From NCBI RefSeq assembly GCF_034262375.1, contig NZ_CP139558.1, positions 6,944,001 through 7,008,000 on the forward strand: a stretch of 64,000 bases of DNA. Reading direction: 5' to 3'. The stretch is from Mucilaginibacter sabulilitoris (GTDB taxonomy: Bacteria > Bacteroidota > Bacteroidia > Sphingobacteriales > Sphingobacteriaceae). The notes beneath the pieces were generated by a model. The model worked only from the letters and a program-made list of their open reading frames with translations. It had not been told where the DNA came from and made no database searches. The number at the start of each line of letters is the position of its first letter. Position 1 is the stretch's first letter. This document shows positions 25,043-34,527 of this stretch, in pieces. The translations under genes were made by a program, and so were the position numbers.

Positions 25043-25360
25043 ATTTCAGGATCTAAACTTCAAACTGACAGTCGGTTAACGGCTTTTAGAAAGCCGGGAT
25101 ATATTAAAAGGCATGGTGATTGTCCATCTATTGATAATAAACAAAAGGATAATCACCATGAGGATATAGCAATTGACGGATTCCAGCTTTTTATCATTAC
25201 CCTGCTGCTATTGTTTGTAGTGCTCAGCATCATGGGTTTAGCCGGTCGGTTTGACTATTGGACAACCCGTTTCACCCGCCACACCAGGCATATGACCAGC
25301 AGAGTCCGCGGCTACTTTGATCGCAAACTCAAACGTGAACAGCTCCGCCACGACAGATAG
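25043..25360 (+). pseudogene. Possible remnant of a small membrane-protein gene
   Basis: An open stretch without a usable ATG encodes DGFQLFIITLLLLFVVLSIMG (one membrane helix) and a basic tail ending KLKREQLRHDR, stop at 25358-25360. The best start context (AAAGGATAATCACC then ATG at 25158) is in another frame and hits TAG after three codons. A one- or two-base change near the start would join them. It may be a decayed gene, a non-ATG start (ATT at 25130), or chance. The rest of 24982-25367 shows nothing. Confidence 0.3.
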
Positions 25361-25367
25361 CACAGTC

Positions 25368-26387
25368 CTATCTTTTTTCTACCCTGTCATAAAATCCGCC
25401 GAAAGAGTTCAGCTTCACCCCATCTTCCCTGAAAAAATCGCCGGGGAAACCAAGTTCAATGGCGCTGGCATCACTAAGTCTTTTCAGTTGATCTTCGCTT
25501 AGGGTAACATCAACGGTTTTCAGGTTATCCAGCAGTTGATCAACTTTGGTAGCGCCTACTATCGGGATACATGAAAAACCCTGCTGGCGGGTCCAATTTA
25601 GGGCTACATGACTTTCAGATACGCCCAGTTCAGCCGCTATGTCCATAACTACCTTAGTAATGGCTTCGCTGCGCGCGTCCAGTCTTTTGCTTTCGGGTTT
25701 TATCCTGCCTTTATCGCCTTTTAAATATTTACCGGTAAGCGCCCCGCCGGCCAATGGCGCCCAGGGCGTAACCGTCATACCGAAATGTTTGGCCATCGGT
25801 ATCAGCTCCCGCTCGGCAGTACGGGCCAATAGGCTGTATTCTACCTGTAGAGCGATGAACTGGCTCCAGCCCATAAATTCAGCCAGTGTATTCCCTTTAG
25901 CTATTACCCAGGCCGGTGTATCACTAATAGCGGCATAAGTAACCTTGCCTTGTTTTATCAAATCGTCCATGGCGCGCATTACTTCATCAATCGGCGTAAT
26001 ATCATCCCAGATGTGCAGGTATAAAACATCAATAAAATCAGTCTTTAAACGCTTCAGGCTTTCCTCCACACTGCGCATCATGTTTTTGCGGTTATTGCCC
26101 GATGCGTTAGGGTTGGTCATATTATCCTTTAAAGTATATTTAGTAGCCAGTACAAAATAATCACGGTCATGATTGCTCATGTATTCGCCTATTATTTTTT
26201 CGCTGGTACCCAGTTTATAAATATTGGCCGTATCTAAAAAATTGCCGCCGGCATTGGCGTAGGCATCCATGATGGAAAAACTGGTATCCTTATCAGCCCC
26301 CCACCCGGCTTCGGTACCGAAACCCATAGTTCCTAAACATAATTCTGAAACTTTAAGGCCCGAGCGGCCAAGTAATTTGTAATTCAT
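25368..26387 (-). CDS. Aldo/keto reductase
   Basis: 339 residues of the AKR TIM barrel. The N-terminal GLKVSELCLGTMGFG, FLDTANIYKLG (catalytic Asp and Tyr), VLATKY (Lys) and VLYLHIWD (His) complete the D-Y-K-H tetrad, and the C-terminal PIVGATKVDQLLDNL binds NADPH. It resembles the YajO/PhdYeFN-type group. Cytoplasmic; substrate unknown. Monocistronic, with the palindromic repeat upstream at 26434-26512. Confidence 0.85.
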   Translation of the reverse strand: MNYKLLGRSGLKVSELCLGTMGFGTEAGWGADKDTSFSIMDAYANAGGNFLDTANIYKLGTSEKIIGEYMSNHDRDYFVLATKYTLKDNMTNPNASGNNRKNMMRSVEESLKRLKTDFIDVLYLHIWDDITPIDEVMRAMDDLIKQGKVTYAAISDTPAWVIAKGNTLAEFMGWSQFIALQVEYSLLARTAERELIPMAKHFGMTVTPWAPLAGGALTGKYLKGDKGRIKPESKRLDARSEAITKVVMDIAAELGVSESHVALNWTRQQGFSCIPIVGATKVDQLLDNLKTVDVTLSEDQLKRLSDASAIELGFPGDFFREDGVKLNSFGGFYDRVEKR

Positions 26388-26433
26388 ACAGGTAGTATTT
26401 AATGATCCTTTTCAACAATGTCATTGCGAGGAA

Positions 26434-26512
26434 GCCCCTCTAAATCTCCCCCAAAGGAGGAGACTTTAAAAATATTCTAAAGCCCTCTCCCCTGGAGAGG
26501 GTTGGGTGAGGT
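26434..26512. repeat. Palindromic intergenic repeat, full-length copy
   Basis: CCCCTCTAAATCTCCCCCAA then AGGAGGAGACTTT, spacer, AAAGCCCTCTCCCCTGGAGA then GGGTTGGGTGAGG. Both hairpin motifs and the outer GATTTAGAGGGG/CCTCACCCAACC ends of the repeat found inside icmF are present in reverse orientation. It is directly preceded by GTCATTGCGAGGA (26420-26432), a motif of another repeat family, so two repeats are juxtaposed. Confidence 0.85.
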
Positions 26513-26589
26513 TCCCTGCAATGGCACGGTTTGTTTAACAAACAATATTAACTATTGCTTTGTAATATTAAACATACAAATGTATTATC

Positions 26590-26916
26590 ATGAAAATTAT
26601 AACCCTGCATACAGCAATTAACATAACTGAACTTTACAGTATCCTGCAACAAAAGGTTAACCCGCTTTTTCATGAGCAAAAACAAAGCGATATTAATTTC
26701 ACTATAACCCGTAAGGATGATGTCATCGAGATTTCGCAGCCCGAAATGTATGAGGGTGTTCTGTTCAGTATTGTTATTAAAGGAACTGAATTACACATAA
26801 CCCGCAATGAGCATTATGTTGATGATGTAAACTCACTCACTGTTGAATCCATCCTTAACGACCTGTTTAATGGCCTCTCCCGGAATCAAGGTACCGATCT
26901 GGTGCAGGAAGGCTAA
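26590..26916 (+). CDS. Small hypothetical protein
   Basis: 108 residues without signal or membrane segment. Predicted alternating helix (INITELYSILQQKVNPLF) and strands (INFTITRKDDVIEISQPE, SIVIKGTELHITRNE) and a C-terminal helix. No family recognised. It is 46 bases upstream of the MscS gene on the same strand and may share its transcript. Confidence 0.55.
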   Translation: MKIITLHTAINITELYSILQQKVNPLFHEQKQSDINFTITRKDDVIEISQPEMYEGVLFSIVIKGTELHITRNEHYVDDVNSLTVESILNDLFNGLSRNQGTDLVQEG

Positions 26917-26962
26917 AAGATTTGAAATATAATTTTTAGCTTTAACATAAAATCTGCCTGTT

Positions 26963-28570
26963 ATGCCTAAAAATTATTGCCTCCTCATCTTGCTTTTATT
27001 AGCGGCGTTTACAACCCAAGCTCAAAAAAAAACCGACGTAAAGGGTTACCCTATAATTATTAATCGCGACACGCTTTTTACATTTTATGCCGGGCAAGGT
27101 TTGTTTGAGCCTGCGGAGCGGGCCGCCATTGTAACTAAACGTATTGAGGGCCTGGTTAACCGCATTGATTTTAACGCCGACTCCCTTACCTTAAAAAACG
27201 ACACTGCTGTTTCGGTAATTGCATACAACTCGCAAATTATACTGGCTGTAAATAATAAAGACGCTACATTTTCTGAACTCCCCCGCGCCCAACTGGCAGC
27301 CAGCTATCTGGATATACTGAAAAAAAAGCTGGGTAATTATTTTACTACCAATAACACCAAACAAATGGTCATTAATATCCTGCAGGCCATAGCGGTGGTT
27401 ATTCTTGTTATTGCTTTAATCTGGGCGTTAAATAAGGGCTCCAGGTGGGTAAAGCTAAGAGTATTAAGGACGTGGGAAAATCGTATGGACAAACTGGCGG
27501 CACAGGGCGCCCCGGTTAAGTATGCCAAGCGCCTGTTGCCGCTTATCACCAGTTTATTGCGTATAGCCCGGTTTATATTGATCATTATTGTGGTTTACCT
27601 GGCACTACCGGTGCTGTTCTTTATTTTTCCATCGTCAAAGCCAATTGCATCGCAGCTGCTGAGTTATGTGGTAAATCCGTTTAAAAGCATATTGCTGGCC
27701 CTTGTGCATTATATACCCAACCTGCTTACCATTGCCGTTATTTATGTGGTAACACGGTATATTGTAAAACTGGTGAAATTTATAGCCAATGAAATTGCAT
27801 TGGGAGCCATCACCATTAACAGCTTTTACCCGGAGTGGGCCATGCCTACCTACAATATTATCAGGGTGCTTTTATACGCATTTATGTTTGTTGTGATATT
27901 TCCATATCTGCCCGGTTCCGATTCAAAAATATTTCAGGGAGTGACCGTTTTTTTAGGGGTATTATTTTCGCTTGGATCTTCGTCGGCCATATCTAATATG
28001 GTAGCTGGCATTGTGCTTACGTATATGCGGCCGTATAAAGTTGGCGACCGTATTAAGGTAGGTGATGCCATGGGCGATGTAGTTGAAAAAAACCTGCTGG
28101 TAACCCGCCTGCGTACCATTAAAAACGAAGACATTACCATACCCAATGGCACCATATTAAGCGGGCATACCACCAATTACAGCACAGTGGCCAAAACCAT
28201 GGGCCTCATATTAAATACCACAGTTACCATTGGTTACGATGTGCCCTGGCAAACAGTACATAACCTGCTTATCAGCGCGGCCGAAGCCACTGAGGGCGTA
28301 TCAACCGAGCAAAAGCCTTTTGTGCTGCAAACAGCGCTTAATGATTTTAATGTAAGCTACCAGGTAAACGCCTATACCCCGCTATCAAACCAAATGGCAG
28401 GCGTTTATTCCCGGCTGCACCAAAACATACAGGATAAATTTAACGAAGCCGGGGTAGAGATCATGTCGCCGCATTATACTGCATTGCGGGATGGCAACCA
28501 TATACAGATACCCGCGGATTATGTACCGGAAGACTATAAAAAGCCGGGGTTTAAGGTGGAGGGGGAATAA
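26963..28570 (+). CDS. MscS-family mechanosensitive channel
   Basis: 535 residues: signal peptide (LLILLLLAAFTTQA), a periplasmic region to ~145, about five membrane segments (from MVINILQAIAVVILVIALIWAL), and the MscS core: LFSLGSSSAISNMVAGIVLTYMRPYKVGDRIKVG (pore helix and beta domain entry) and ITIPNGTILSGHTTNYS. C-terminal MscS domain follows. It is a larger type, like those with added N-terminal helices. It would release solutes at hypo-osmotic shock. Confidence 0.85.
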   Translation: MPKNYCLLILLLLAAFTTQAQKKTDVKGYPIIINRDTLFTFYAGQGLFEPAERAAIVTKRIEGLVNRIDFNADSLTLKNDTAVSVIAYNSQIILAVNNKDATFSELPRAQLAASYLDILKKKLGNYFTTNNTKQMVINILQAIAVVILVIALIWALNKGSRWVKLRVLRTWENRMDKLAAQGAPVKYAKRLLPLITSLLRIARFILIIIVVYLALPVLFFIFPSSKPIASQLLSYVVNPFKSILLALVHYIPNLLTIAVIYVVTRYIVKLVKFIANEIALGAITINSFYPEWAMPTYNIIRVLLYAFMFVVIFPYLPGSDSKIFQGVTVFLGVLFSLGSSSAISNMVAGIVLTYMRPYKVGDRIKVGDAMGDVVEKNLLVTRLRTIKNEDITIPNGTILSGHTTNYSTVAKTMGLILNTTVTIGYDVPWQTVHNLLISAAEATEGVSTEQKPFVLQTALNDFNVSYQVNAYTPLSNQMAGVYSRLHQNIQDKFNEAGVEIMSPHYTALRDGNHIQIPADYVPEDYKKPGFKVEGE

Positions 28571-28592
28571 ATAAACAGATTATAAAAAACAT

Positions 28593-28684
28593 GTCATTGC
28601 GAGCGATAGCGTGGCAATCTCAAGCTATACAGGGAGACACTTGCATAGGTCGCGATTGCTTCGTCGTTCCTCCTCGCAATGACA
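28593..28684. repeat. Dispersed inverted repeat TGTCATTGCGAG / CTCGCAATGACA
   Basis: The outer arms are exact inverse complements; the inside reads CGATAGCGTGGCAATCTC ... GCGATTGCTTCGTCGTTCCT. Related sequence is at 63682-63842 and a fragment at 26420-26432. Between 28571 and 28760 there is otherwise only a CCTTCGCCCCCGCTCAGGATGACA fragment (28711-28738) of a third family; a short ORF here is repeat-derived. Confidence 0.65.
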
Positions 28685-28760
28685 TTAAGGAGGTGTACAC
28701 GACACATAAAAGATCCTTCGCCCCCGCTCAGGATGACAAGTTTGTTATTTTTCCTAAAAC

Positions 28761-28790
28761 AAAAGAGGCGCAGATGATGCGCCTCTTTTC
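28761..28790. terminator. Bidirectional terminator between mscS-like and desaturase genes
   Basis: AAAAGAGGCGCA (28761-28772) and TGCGCCTCTTTT (28778-28789) form a perfect 12-bp stem with a 5-base loop, with T-runs in both directions. It separates convergent genes. Confidence 0.85.
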
Positions 28791-28809
28791 TATATTTTAA
28801 CCAAGAAGT

Positions 28810-29790
28810 CTATCCGTTTATCCAACTGAACTTGTACTCCAGCATGGGGTTTTTCATCCGCTCGGCAACACGCAGTAAACGTGTTGGCAGGTTCATGATA
28901 TAATCACGTGCTTTTTCTCCGGCTTCGTTAAGGTCGGTAGCACTTTCAATGTGCCAGTCTTCAATCAGTTCTTTTAGTATATCTACATAGTCAATAGCGG
29001 TGTAGATACCCAGGCGTTGGGCAGCATCCGTAAAATGACCAAAGGTTTGACCAATTTTCAAACCTACTTCACGTAAAAAGTGTGCAGGCATCACAATCTT
29101 TTTGCGCATCATATCTTCAAAGGCTATCATGGCTTCGCTTGGGTCAACTTCAAATATCTTTTCGATAAAGTATTTGTAAGCCTTGGCATGACGCGCCTCA
29201 TCGCCGGCAATAACACCGCACATTTTTGACAGCAGGGTATCGCCATCTTTTTTGGCCTGTGAAGCCACACGTCTGTGCGATACATTGGTAGCCAGCTCCT
29301 GGAACGATGTATATATAAAGTTGCGGTAAGGATCGGTACCGGTACCAATATCAAAGCCATCGGCTATGAGGTACTGGGTTGATACTTCCATCATGCGCAT
29401 GTTAACACGGCCAGACAGGTACAGATATTTGTTTAACAGGTCACCGTGACGGTTCTCTTCGGCAGTCCAGTGACGGGTCCATTTCATCCAACCGCCTTCT
29501 TCATCTTTTGAAACGCCTTCAACCATGGTAAGCCATGATTCGTAAGTTGGCAGGGCTTCTTCTGTTATAGTATCACCAATTAAAACTGCAATAAGGTCAT
29601 AGCTTAAGCCCTGGGCGCTTTCCTGCAATTCTTTAATTTCGCTGAAAAAAGAATCTCTTGTAGAATCGGGTAAAAAATCAGACGGTTGCCATATTGTATC
29701 AACAGGTTTTAAATATTCGAACATTTTTTCGAGCATAAATTGCTCAATATGTCCCATTACCTCCCGACGTTTTTCTTCAAAAAATTTCAT
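28810..29790 (-). CDS. Acyl-[ACP] desaturase (ferritin-like, DesA/FAB2 type)
   Basis: 326 residues. The di-iron ligands lie in EENRHGD (near residue 120) and DEARHAK (near residue 205), the two EXXH motifs of soluble plant-type stearoyl-ACP desaturases. These introduce a cis double bond into acyl-ACP with ferredoxin and oxygen, setting membrane fluidity. No membrane segments. A minus-strand box TACCTTTG (29815-29808) lies 17 bases before the ATG. Monocistronic. Confidence 0.85.
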   Translation of the reverse strand: MKFFEEKRREVMGHIEQFMLEKMFEYLKPVDTIWQPSDFLPDSTRDSFFSEIKELQESAQGLSYDLIAVLIGDTITEEALPTYESWLTMVEGVSKDEEGGWMKWTRHWTAEENRHGDLLNKYLYLSGRVNMRMMEVSTQYLIADGFDIGTGTDPYRNFIYTSFQELATNVSHRRVASQAKKDGDTLLSKMCGVIAGDEARHAKAYKYFIEKIFEVDPSEAMIAFEDMMRKKIVMPAHFLREVGLKIGQTFGHFTDAAQRLGIYTAIDYVDILKELIEDWHIESATDLNEAGEKARDYIMNLPTRLLRVAERMKNPMLEYKFSWING

Positions 29791-29807
29791 AACAGAATAT
29801 TACTCAA

Positions 29808-29815
29808 CAAAGGTA
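29808..29815 (-). promoter_or_regulatory. -7 box TACCTTTG of the desaturase gene
   Basis: CAAAGGTA on the plus strand reads TACCTTTG on the minus strand and lies 17 bases before the ATG at 29790. A -33 TTTG is not seen. Confidence 0.4.
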
Positions 29816-29841
29816 ATCAATTAAAAATTATTAACATTATT

Positions 29842-31005
29842 TCATTTTGCAGCGCTATAGCCTATGGCATCACGCATACAGGCCGATAGTGATTTAACAG
29901 ATGGCTTACCCGTAAATATAGAAAAGGAACTGTTATAATCCCAAAGCATACCAGGTATATTTAATTTTTTAAGCGCAACCCTCACGGCCTTAATATACCT
30001 GCAGCGGCTGCCAGGATCGGCGTATTTATTATACACCCCATACTCGCCGCATATAATGGGTACCCCATACTTATCTGCCCAGTTTTTTACTATCCGCAGC
30101 TTATCATTTATCGACCGCTCATTACCGTCAATTTTGTACAGGTTATAATTACTTTCGCCGGAGGTGCCTTTTGCTTTTGGGTTAAGGGCTGGAAAATTTT
30201 CCGCATTATAAGGAAATGATACCCCGGTTGTTGCTACCTGGTTGCCTACCCACTCCGCGCCCTGGTGGGTAAAAAAGAAAGGCTCGTAAAAATGGAAGGT
30301 ATAAATAATATTTTCGTCGGCCAGGCGCACAAATCTGCTCAATTCGTAAATACTGTTATAGTTAGAAGCCCCTATGATTAAGGTGCGCTGCTTGTCAATT
30401 TTCCGGATGGCGGTTAGAATATTGTATGCGGCATCTTTCCACACTTTGGGGTTTATTTTGGGCGGTTCATTGTACAGTTCAAAAAAAACATCGTCGGGGT
30501 TTTCGTGCTTATATCTTTGTGTTAATTTAAGCCAAAGGGCAATTATTTTTGGCGTTTCAGTTAAATAATTAGTATCCGTAAGTTTCCCATAATGATAATC
30601 TATTACCAGCTTAAAACCGTAAGTATGGCATTGTTTTATAACCTTGTCTATACAGGTAAACACACGTTCGGCGGGTATATGTTCAGCTTCAAACCGGCTA
30701 AAGGCCACCGGGAGCCTGATGCTCTTAAAACCCAGCTTTTTGAGCAGCTCAAGATCGGTTTTTTTGATGCCTTCTTCGCTTAATGGTTGTTTAACCCAGG
30801 TTTGCTCGAGCCATGAAATACTAATGCCATTATTGAGGCTTTGTGCACGTTTAAACGCCTGTGCACGTAACTGCTGTACCTTTGGACTGCTTTTTGCATC
30901 AGCGCAAACGGCTGTTAATATTATTATTAACAAATAGTTTAAGAGTTGCGTAAAAGGAATGGTTTTGTTACTCAATATTTTAAACCTATTATAAACCGTT
31001 AACAC
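29842..31005 (-). CDS. Glycoside hydrolase family 5 endoglucanase, secreted
   Basis: 387 residues: N-terminal hydrophobic signal (LLNYLLIIILTAVCADA, residues 22-38), then the GH5 barrel. Key blocks are LGFKSIRLPVAF, the acid/base Glu in FELYNEPP (near residue 178) and the nucleophile Glu in ICGEYGVY (near residue 317). Fits the GH5 cellulases, which cut beta-1,4-glucans. The frame opens with GTG at 31005; no ATG precedes the signal. It is divergent (38 bases) from the operon that seems to make a beta-glucan-like polymer, so it may trim or release that polymer (inference). Confidence 0.8.
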   Translation of the reverse strand: MLTVYNRFKILSNKTIPFTQLLNYLLIIILTAVCADAKSSPKVQQLRAQAFKRAQSLNNGISISWLEQTWVKQPLSEEGIKKTDLELLKKLGFKSIRLPVAFSRFEAEHIPAERVFTCIDKVIKQCHTYGFKLVIDYHYGKLTDTNYLTETPKIIALWLKLTQRYKHENPDDVFFELYNEPPKINPKVWKDAAYNILTAIRKIDKQRTLIIGASNYNSIYELSRFVRLADENIIYTFHFYEPFFFTHQGAEWVGNQVATTGVSFPYNAENFPALNPKAKGTSGESNYNLYKIDGNERSINDKLRIVKNWADKYGVPIICGEYGVYNKYADPGSRCRYIKAVRVALKKLNIPGMLWDYNSSFSIFTGKPSVKSLSACMRDAIGYSAAK

Positions 31006-31043
31006 GTAGCCTAAATTTTAAATATAATTCAAGATAACGAATA

Positions 31044-32390
31044 ATGTTTGTTCAAATTTCGAAAGACGAATTAATAAAGGAAACCGCAAAAAAAGCGTGG
31101 TACCAAACAAATAATATTATTTGGACTATCATATTTATTTACCCGCTTTTCTTTATTATCGATTTAGTATATGCAAAGGATGTATGGGTTCAGTTTTTTA
31201 TTGTACGATTAATAACCTGCGCTTTGATTTTTGGCTTGCACACCATTTTTGTAGCCAAAAGATATGATTACAGGCTGTTGCTCCATATGAGTCTTTTTAT
31301 GCTTTCGGTTACATCGGCCGTTTTATGTAATATAGTTCCTATTCAAAGCCTTAACATTTATTACCTGCTTTTTGCAACTGTTATATTGTTTTTTAACCTG
31401 CAGGTTTTCTGGGAACCTGTAAACTCCATTATTCAAACCCTGATAGCATTATTGTTATTAGCTATATTTTTTAATTTATTAAGTGAGTATAATTTAGATA
31501 TTGTTATCAGTAACGGCGGACAGCTGTTTTTTATAATAGCCCTGTTATCATGTATTATTCCGGGTACCCGCTATAAGGTAATGAAAAGGGATGTACGCTC
31601 GCAGATTTTGATTGAAAAATCAAATGAGCAGTTAAAGCAGCAAAATACCGACATCAATGCTAAAAACAACCTCATCGACGCGCAATATGAACAACTGCGC
31701 AAGCTTGACGGCCAAAAGAACAGCTTTATTAATATAGCTGGTCATGATCTTAAAAACCTTATCGGATCAATTGTGATGAGCAATAACATGATCAAAGAGG
31801 AAGACTACCGTTTAAGCACCGATCAAAAGGAGTTTGTGGGTTATATTTCAGAATCGGCCGAAAAGATGCAGTATATGCTCAATAAGCTGATGGATGTAAA
31901 GGAGATCGAGTCGCCGGAGATGAAATTTAATCTTGAGGTATTTGATGCCAATGTTGAAGTGATGCATGTTTTCAGGGGGTTGTATGAAACCGCACAGATG
32001 AAGAATATTCATCTTACCAACAACATATTAAAACTGCCTCTGAACGTTAGGCTCGACCGTGTATTTGCCGGTCAGGTGTTTCAGAACCTGTTATCAAACG
32101 CTATTAAATTTTCGCAAACCAATAATGAGATCAGGGTGGTTACCAGCCTGCAGCGCCAAAAATTTGTTTTTGAAATTATTGATGAAGGCATTGCCATAGG
32201 CCAGCAGGAGCTTGACATGATGTTCAATAAATTAAAAACCCTTAATGATACATCGGGCGTTAATGAAAGCCGCCTTGGGTTGGGCCTTTCCATTGCCAAA
32301 TTAATGACCCAGGAACTGGGTGGCGAACTTAACTATCGCAGCGACGATAACGGCAATTATTTCAGAGTTGAATTTTACGTTATAAATTAA
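31044..32390 (+). CDS. Membrane sensor histidine kinase, orphan
   Basis: 448 residues. Six membrane helices occupy residues ~25-180 with almost no extracytoplasmic domain, followed by a coiled coil (SNEQLKQQNTDINAKNNLIDAQYEQLRKLDG). The phospho-acceptor region is INIAGHDLKNLIG (His near residue 235); the N box is NLLSNAIKFS, and the G boxes are DEGIAIG and GLGLSIAK. The D of the first G box is kept although DxGxG reads DEGIA. No response regulator is adjacent. It lies 13 bases before the BcsB-like gene, so it is part of the polysaccharide operon. Confidence 0.85.
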   Translation: MFVQISKDELIKETAKKAWYQTNNIIWTIIFIYPLFFIIDLVYAKDVWVQFFIVRLITCALIFGLHTIFVAKRYDYRLLLHMSLFMLSVTSAVLCNIVPIQSLNIYYLLFATVILFFNLQVFWEPVNSIIQTLIALLLLAIFFNLLSEYNLDIVISNGGQLFFIIALLSCIIPGTRYKVMKRDVRSQILIEKSNEQLKQQNTDINAKNNLIDAQYEQLRKLDGQKNSFINIAGHDLKNLIGSIVMSNNMIKEEDYRLSTDQKEFVGYISESAEKMQYMLNKLMDVKEIESPEMKFNLEVFDANVEVMHVFRGLYETAQMKNIHLTNNILKLPLNVRLDRVFAGQVFQNLLSNAIKFSQTNNEIRVVTSLQRQKFVFEIIDEGIAIGQQELDMMFNKLKTLNDTSGVNESRLGLGLSIAKLMTQELGGELNYRSDDNGNYFRVEFYVIN

Positions 32391-32403
32391 TATTTACAGC
32401 CAA

Positions 32404-34488
32404 ATGAATAAATTTTTATCCCTATTAGCCTTTGTTTTTCTATTTAGTACAGCGACGCGGGCACAAAGCATAGTAACCTTTAAATCGCTTGGGCATGAGG
32501 ACGATGTGATATATGGAATGAGCGGTGCCAATTCATTTTATGTTAAAATTACACCGCTTACAGAAATGAATGGCAGTAAGCTGGTATTATATTTTGAGCC
32601 TTCACAAGCGCTGATAAAGGAACGCTCATACATCAACATAGTTATTAATAACAAACCTGCGTTTAGCGGTCATTTAACAAAAGATTCGATACAGAAACTT
32701 ACCCTAAACCTAACCCGGGCCGATCTGTCGCCCGATAAGTATTTGAAAATTCAGGTTAAAACTTTACTCACTATAACCGATGATGAGTGTAAGGATCTGG
32801 ACAATCCTGCTTTATGGTTAAAGGTTAAAAATTATTCATACCTGTCATTAGTAAAAAGCAACAAGAGCTTTTTTGATAACGTAAATATCAGCAACTGCTT
32901 TGATTCAAAAAAAGCAATAGTTTATCCTTCAAATCCAAGTCTGCATGATCTTAAGGCTGTAGCCTGGGCATATTCCCGGTTAAAAAAGACACAAAACAGG
33001 AATATACAGGTTTATGAAGAAAGTAAATTACCCGATAGCATCCGGAATTACATCAGGGTTGGTGCTTTATCAAGCCTGCCGGCTGATGCACGTTCTTTAA
33101 TTAAAGTAACTCCACAAAATGGCCAGGGCTTATTTTATCTGAATAAATCGGTAAGCCTGGTTACTGATACCAATACACGCATGGTTACGTCGCCAAACGG
33201 AACTTTAACGCCTGTAAAAACTGTAAGCCAGGAGAACGTATCAAAAGAGACATTGTTTATTACAGGCGGCGATGACAATGGTTACGAAAAGGCAATTACT
33301 GCTTTGGGTAATATGAACATCCTGAATTCAACTTATGGCGACTACCTGTTAATTGAAAAAGCGCAAAACACCTTCTTCAAAAGCATTGACGAGAACCGCT
33401 CAAAATTATCACTGAAACAAATTGGAGGCATGAGCGACTTTTTATCAGGTATCGGTTCATTAAAAAGCGCCTACAGCTTTAAAAACAGTGACTTTAGCTT
33501 TACCCCGAAAGAAGTTGAAATACATTTTGTTGCCAACTACAGCGGCTTAAGCCCCGGCGACCGCGGTTTCTTTAATATTTACCTGAACGGATTGCTCATC
33601 AGCAGTGAAAAGCTGGATGCATCAGGAAAATTGAATACCTCGATAACCATTAACCGTTACCAGCACCACAAATACAATACGCTCGAGGCCGAGTTCAGGT
33701 TTTTCCCAACCAATGGCCATTGCCGCGACAGCTTTATCAATTTCTTTGCTGAGGTTGACGTTGATAAATCATACCTGGAATCAAAAAACCCATTCATCAC
33801 CAGCAACCTGAGCTTTTACCAGTATCCGGAAGCTTTTAATACCGGTACAACCCGTATAGTGGTGAACAAAGATTATGCTAAATATGCTGCCGGCGCACTG
33901 GGCGAAATTATTTATGAGCTAAACAATAACATCAATGCCAATAATTTCCCTGAGTTTGTTTATTCAGACCAGATTCAGCCCGAAGAGCTTAAAAAATATA
34001 ATATCATCGCGCTTTTGTCAAAAGAAGACAAATTATTAGATGAGTTCCCTGATGCCCCTATCAAATTTAATCGGGACTTCAGGTTGTATAATACGGATAA
34101 TAATACGCCGGTTTACTCCCTGTCCGACACGGTATCGAACGGTCTGGCGCAAATATTTTATGGCCGCAGCAACAATGCTACGCTGGTAATTACGGGAACC
34201 GGCAAGCATGTAGCCGAAGCGTTTTTGGCCGCGTCAAAATCAATTACTGAACAGCTTTCAACGCTATCAAGCAACGTTTGTATATCTGATGTTAACTCTA
34301 ACAAGTACCTGTTCAACATCAATAAATCAAGCGAAAACCTGGAGTATATTGATACCAAGAGCGGACTAACCCGTTTCTGGGACAGCTATAACCTGTATAT
34401 ACTATTAGGTATCCTGATATTGATATTGCTTTCGTTCCTGTATGTTCGGTCAAAAGTTCAAAAATCACAGGAGCTGTTTAAAGACTAA
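32404..34488 (+). CDS. BcsB-like polysaccharide synthase periplasmic subunit
   Basis: 694 residues: signal peptide (LLAFVFLFSTATRA), a long beta-rich periplasmic part, and one C-terminal membrane helix (LYILLGILILILLSFLYV). Layout and blocks such as LYFEPSQALIKERSYINIVINNKP and FFPTNGHCRDSFINFF fit BcsB, the cellulose-synthase subunit that guides the glucan through the periplasm and packs its C-terminal helix on BcsA. It lies between the kinase and the glycosyltransferase. The family assignment is good; the polymer is inferred. Confidence 0.75.
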   Translation: MNKFLSLLAFVFLFSTATRAQSIVTFKSLGHEDDVIYGMSGANSFYVKITPLTEMNGSKLVLYFEPSQALIKERSYINIVINNKPAFSGHLTKDSIQKLTLNLTRADLSPDKYLKIQVKTLLTITDDECKDLDNPALWLKVKNYSYLSLVKSNKSFFDNVNISNCFDSKKAIVYPSNPSLHDLKAVAWAYSRLKKTQNRNIQVYEESKLPDSIRNYIRVGALSSLPADARSLIKVTPQNGQGLFYLNKSVSLVTDTNTRMVTSPNGTLTPVKTVSQENVSKETLFITGGDDNGYEKAITALGNMNILNSTYGDYLLIEKAQNTFFKSIDENRSKLSLKQIGGMSDFLSGIGSLKSAYSFKNSDFSFTPKEVEIHFVANYSGLSPGDRGFFNIYLNGLLISSEKLDASGKLNTSITINRYQHHKYNTLEAEFRFFPTNGHCRDSFINFFAEVDVDKSYLESKNPFITSNLSFYQYPEAFNTGTTRIVVNKDYAKYAAGALGEIIYELNNNINANNFPEFVYSDQIQPEELKKYNIIALLSKEDKLLDEFPDAPIKFNRDFRLYNTDNNTPVYSLSDTVSNGLAQIFYGRSNNATLVITGTGKHVAEAFLAASKSITEQLSTLSSNVCISDVNSNKYLFNINKSSENLEYIDTKSGLTRFWDSYNLYILLGILILILLSFLYVRSKVQKSQELFKD

Positions 34489-34527
34489 GATATTATCCTA
34501 AACATCACAAAAACATAGAGTACCTAT

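Noticed and set aside
28591..28800. Plus-strand 69-residue frame
   Set aside because: Runs through the GTCATTGCGAG repeat and into the terminator hairpin.
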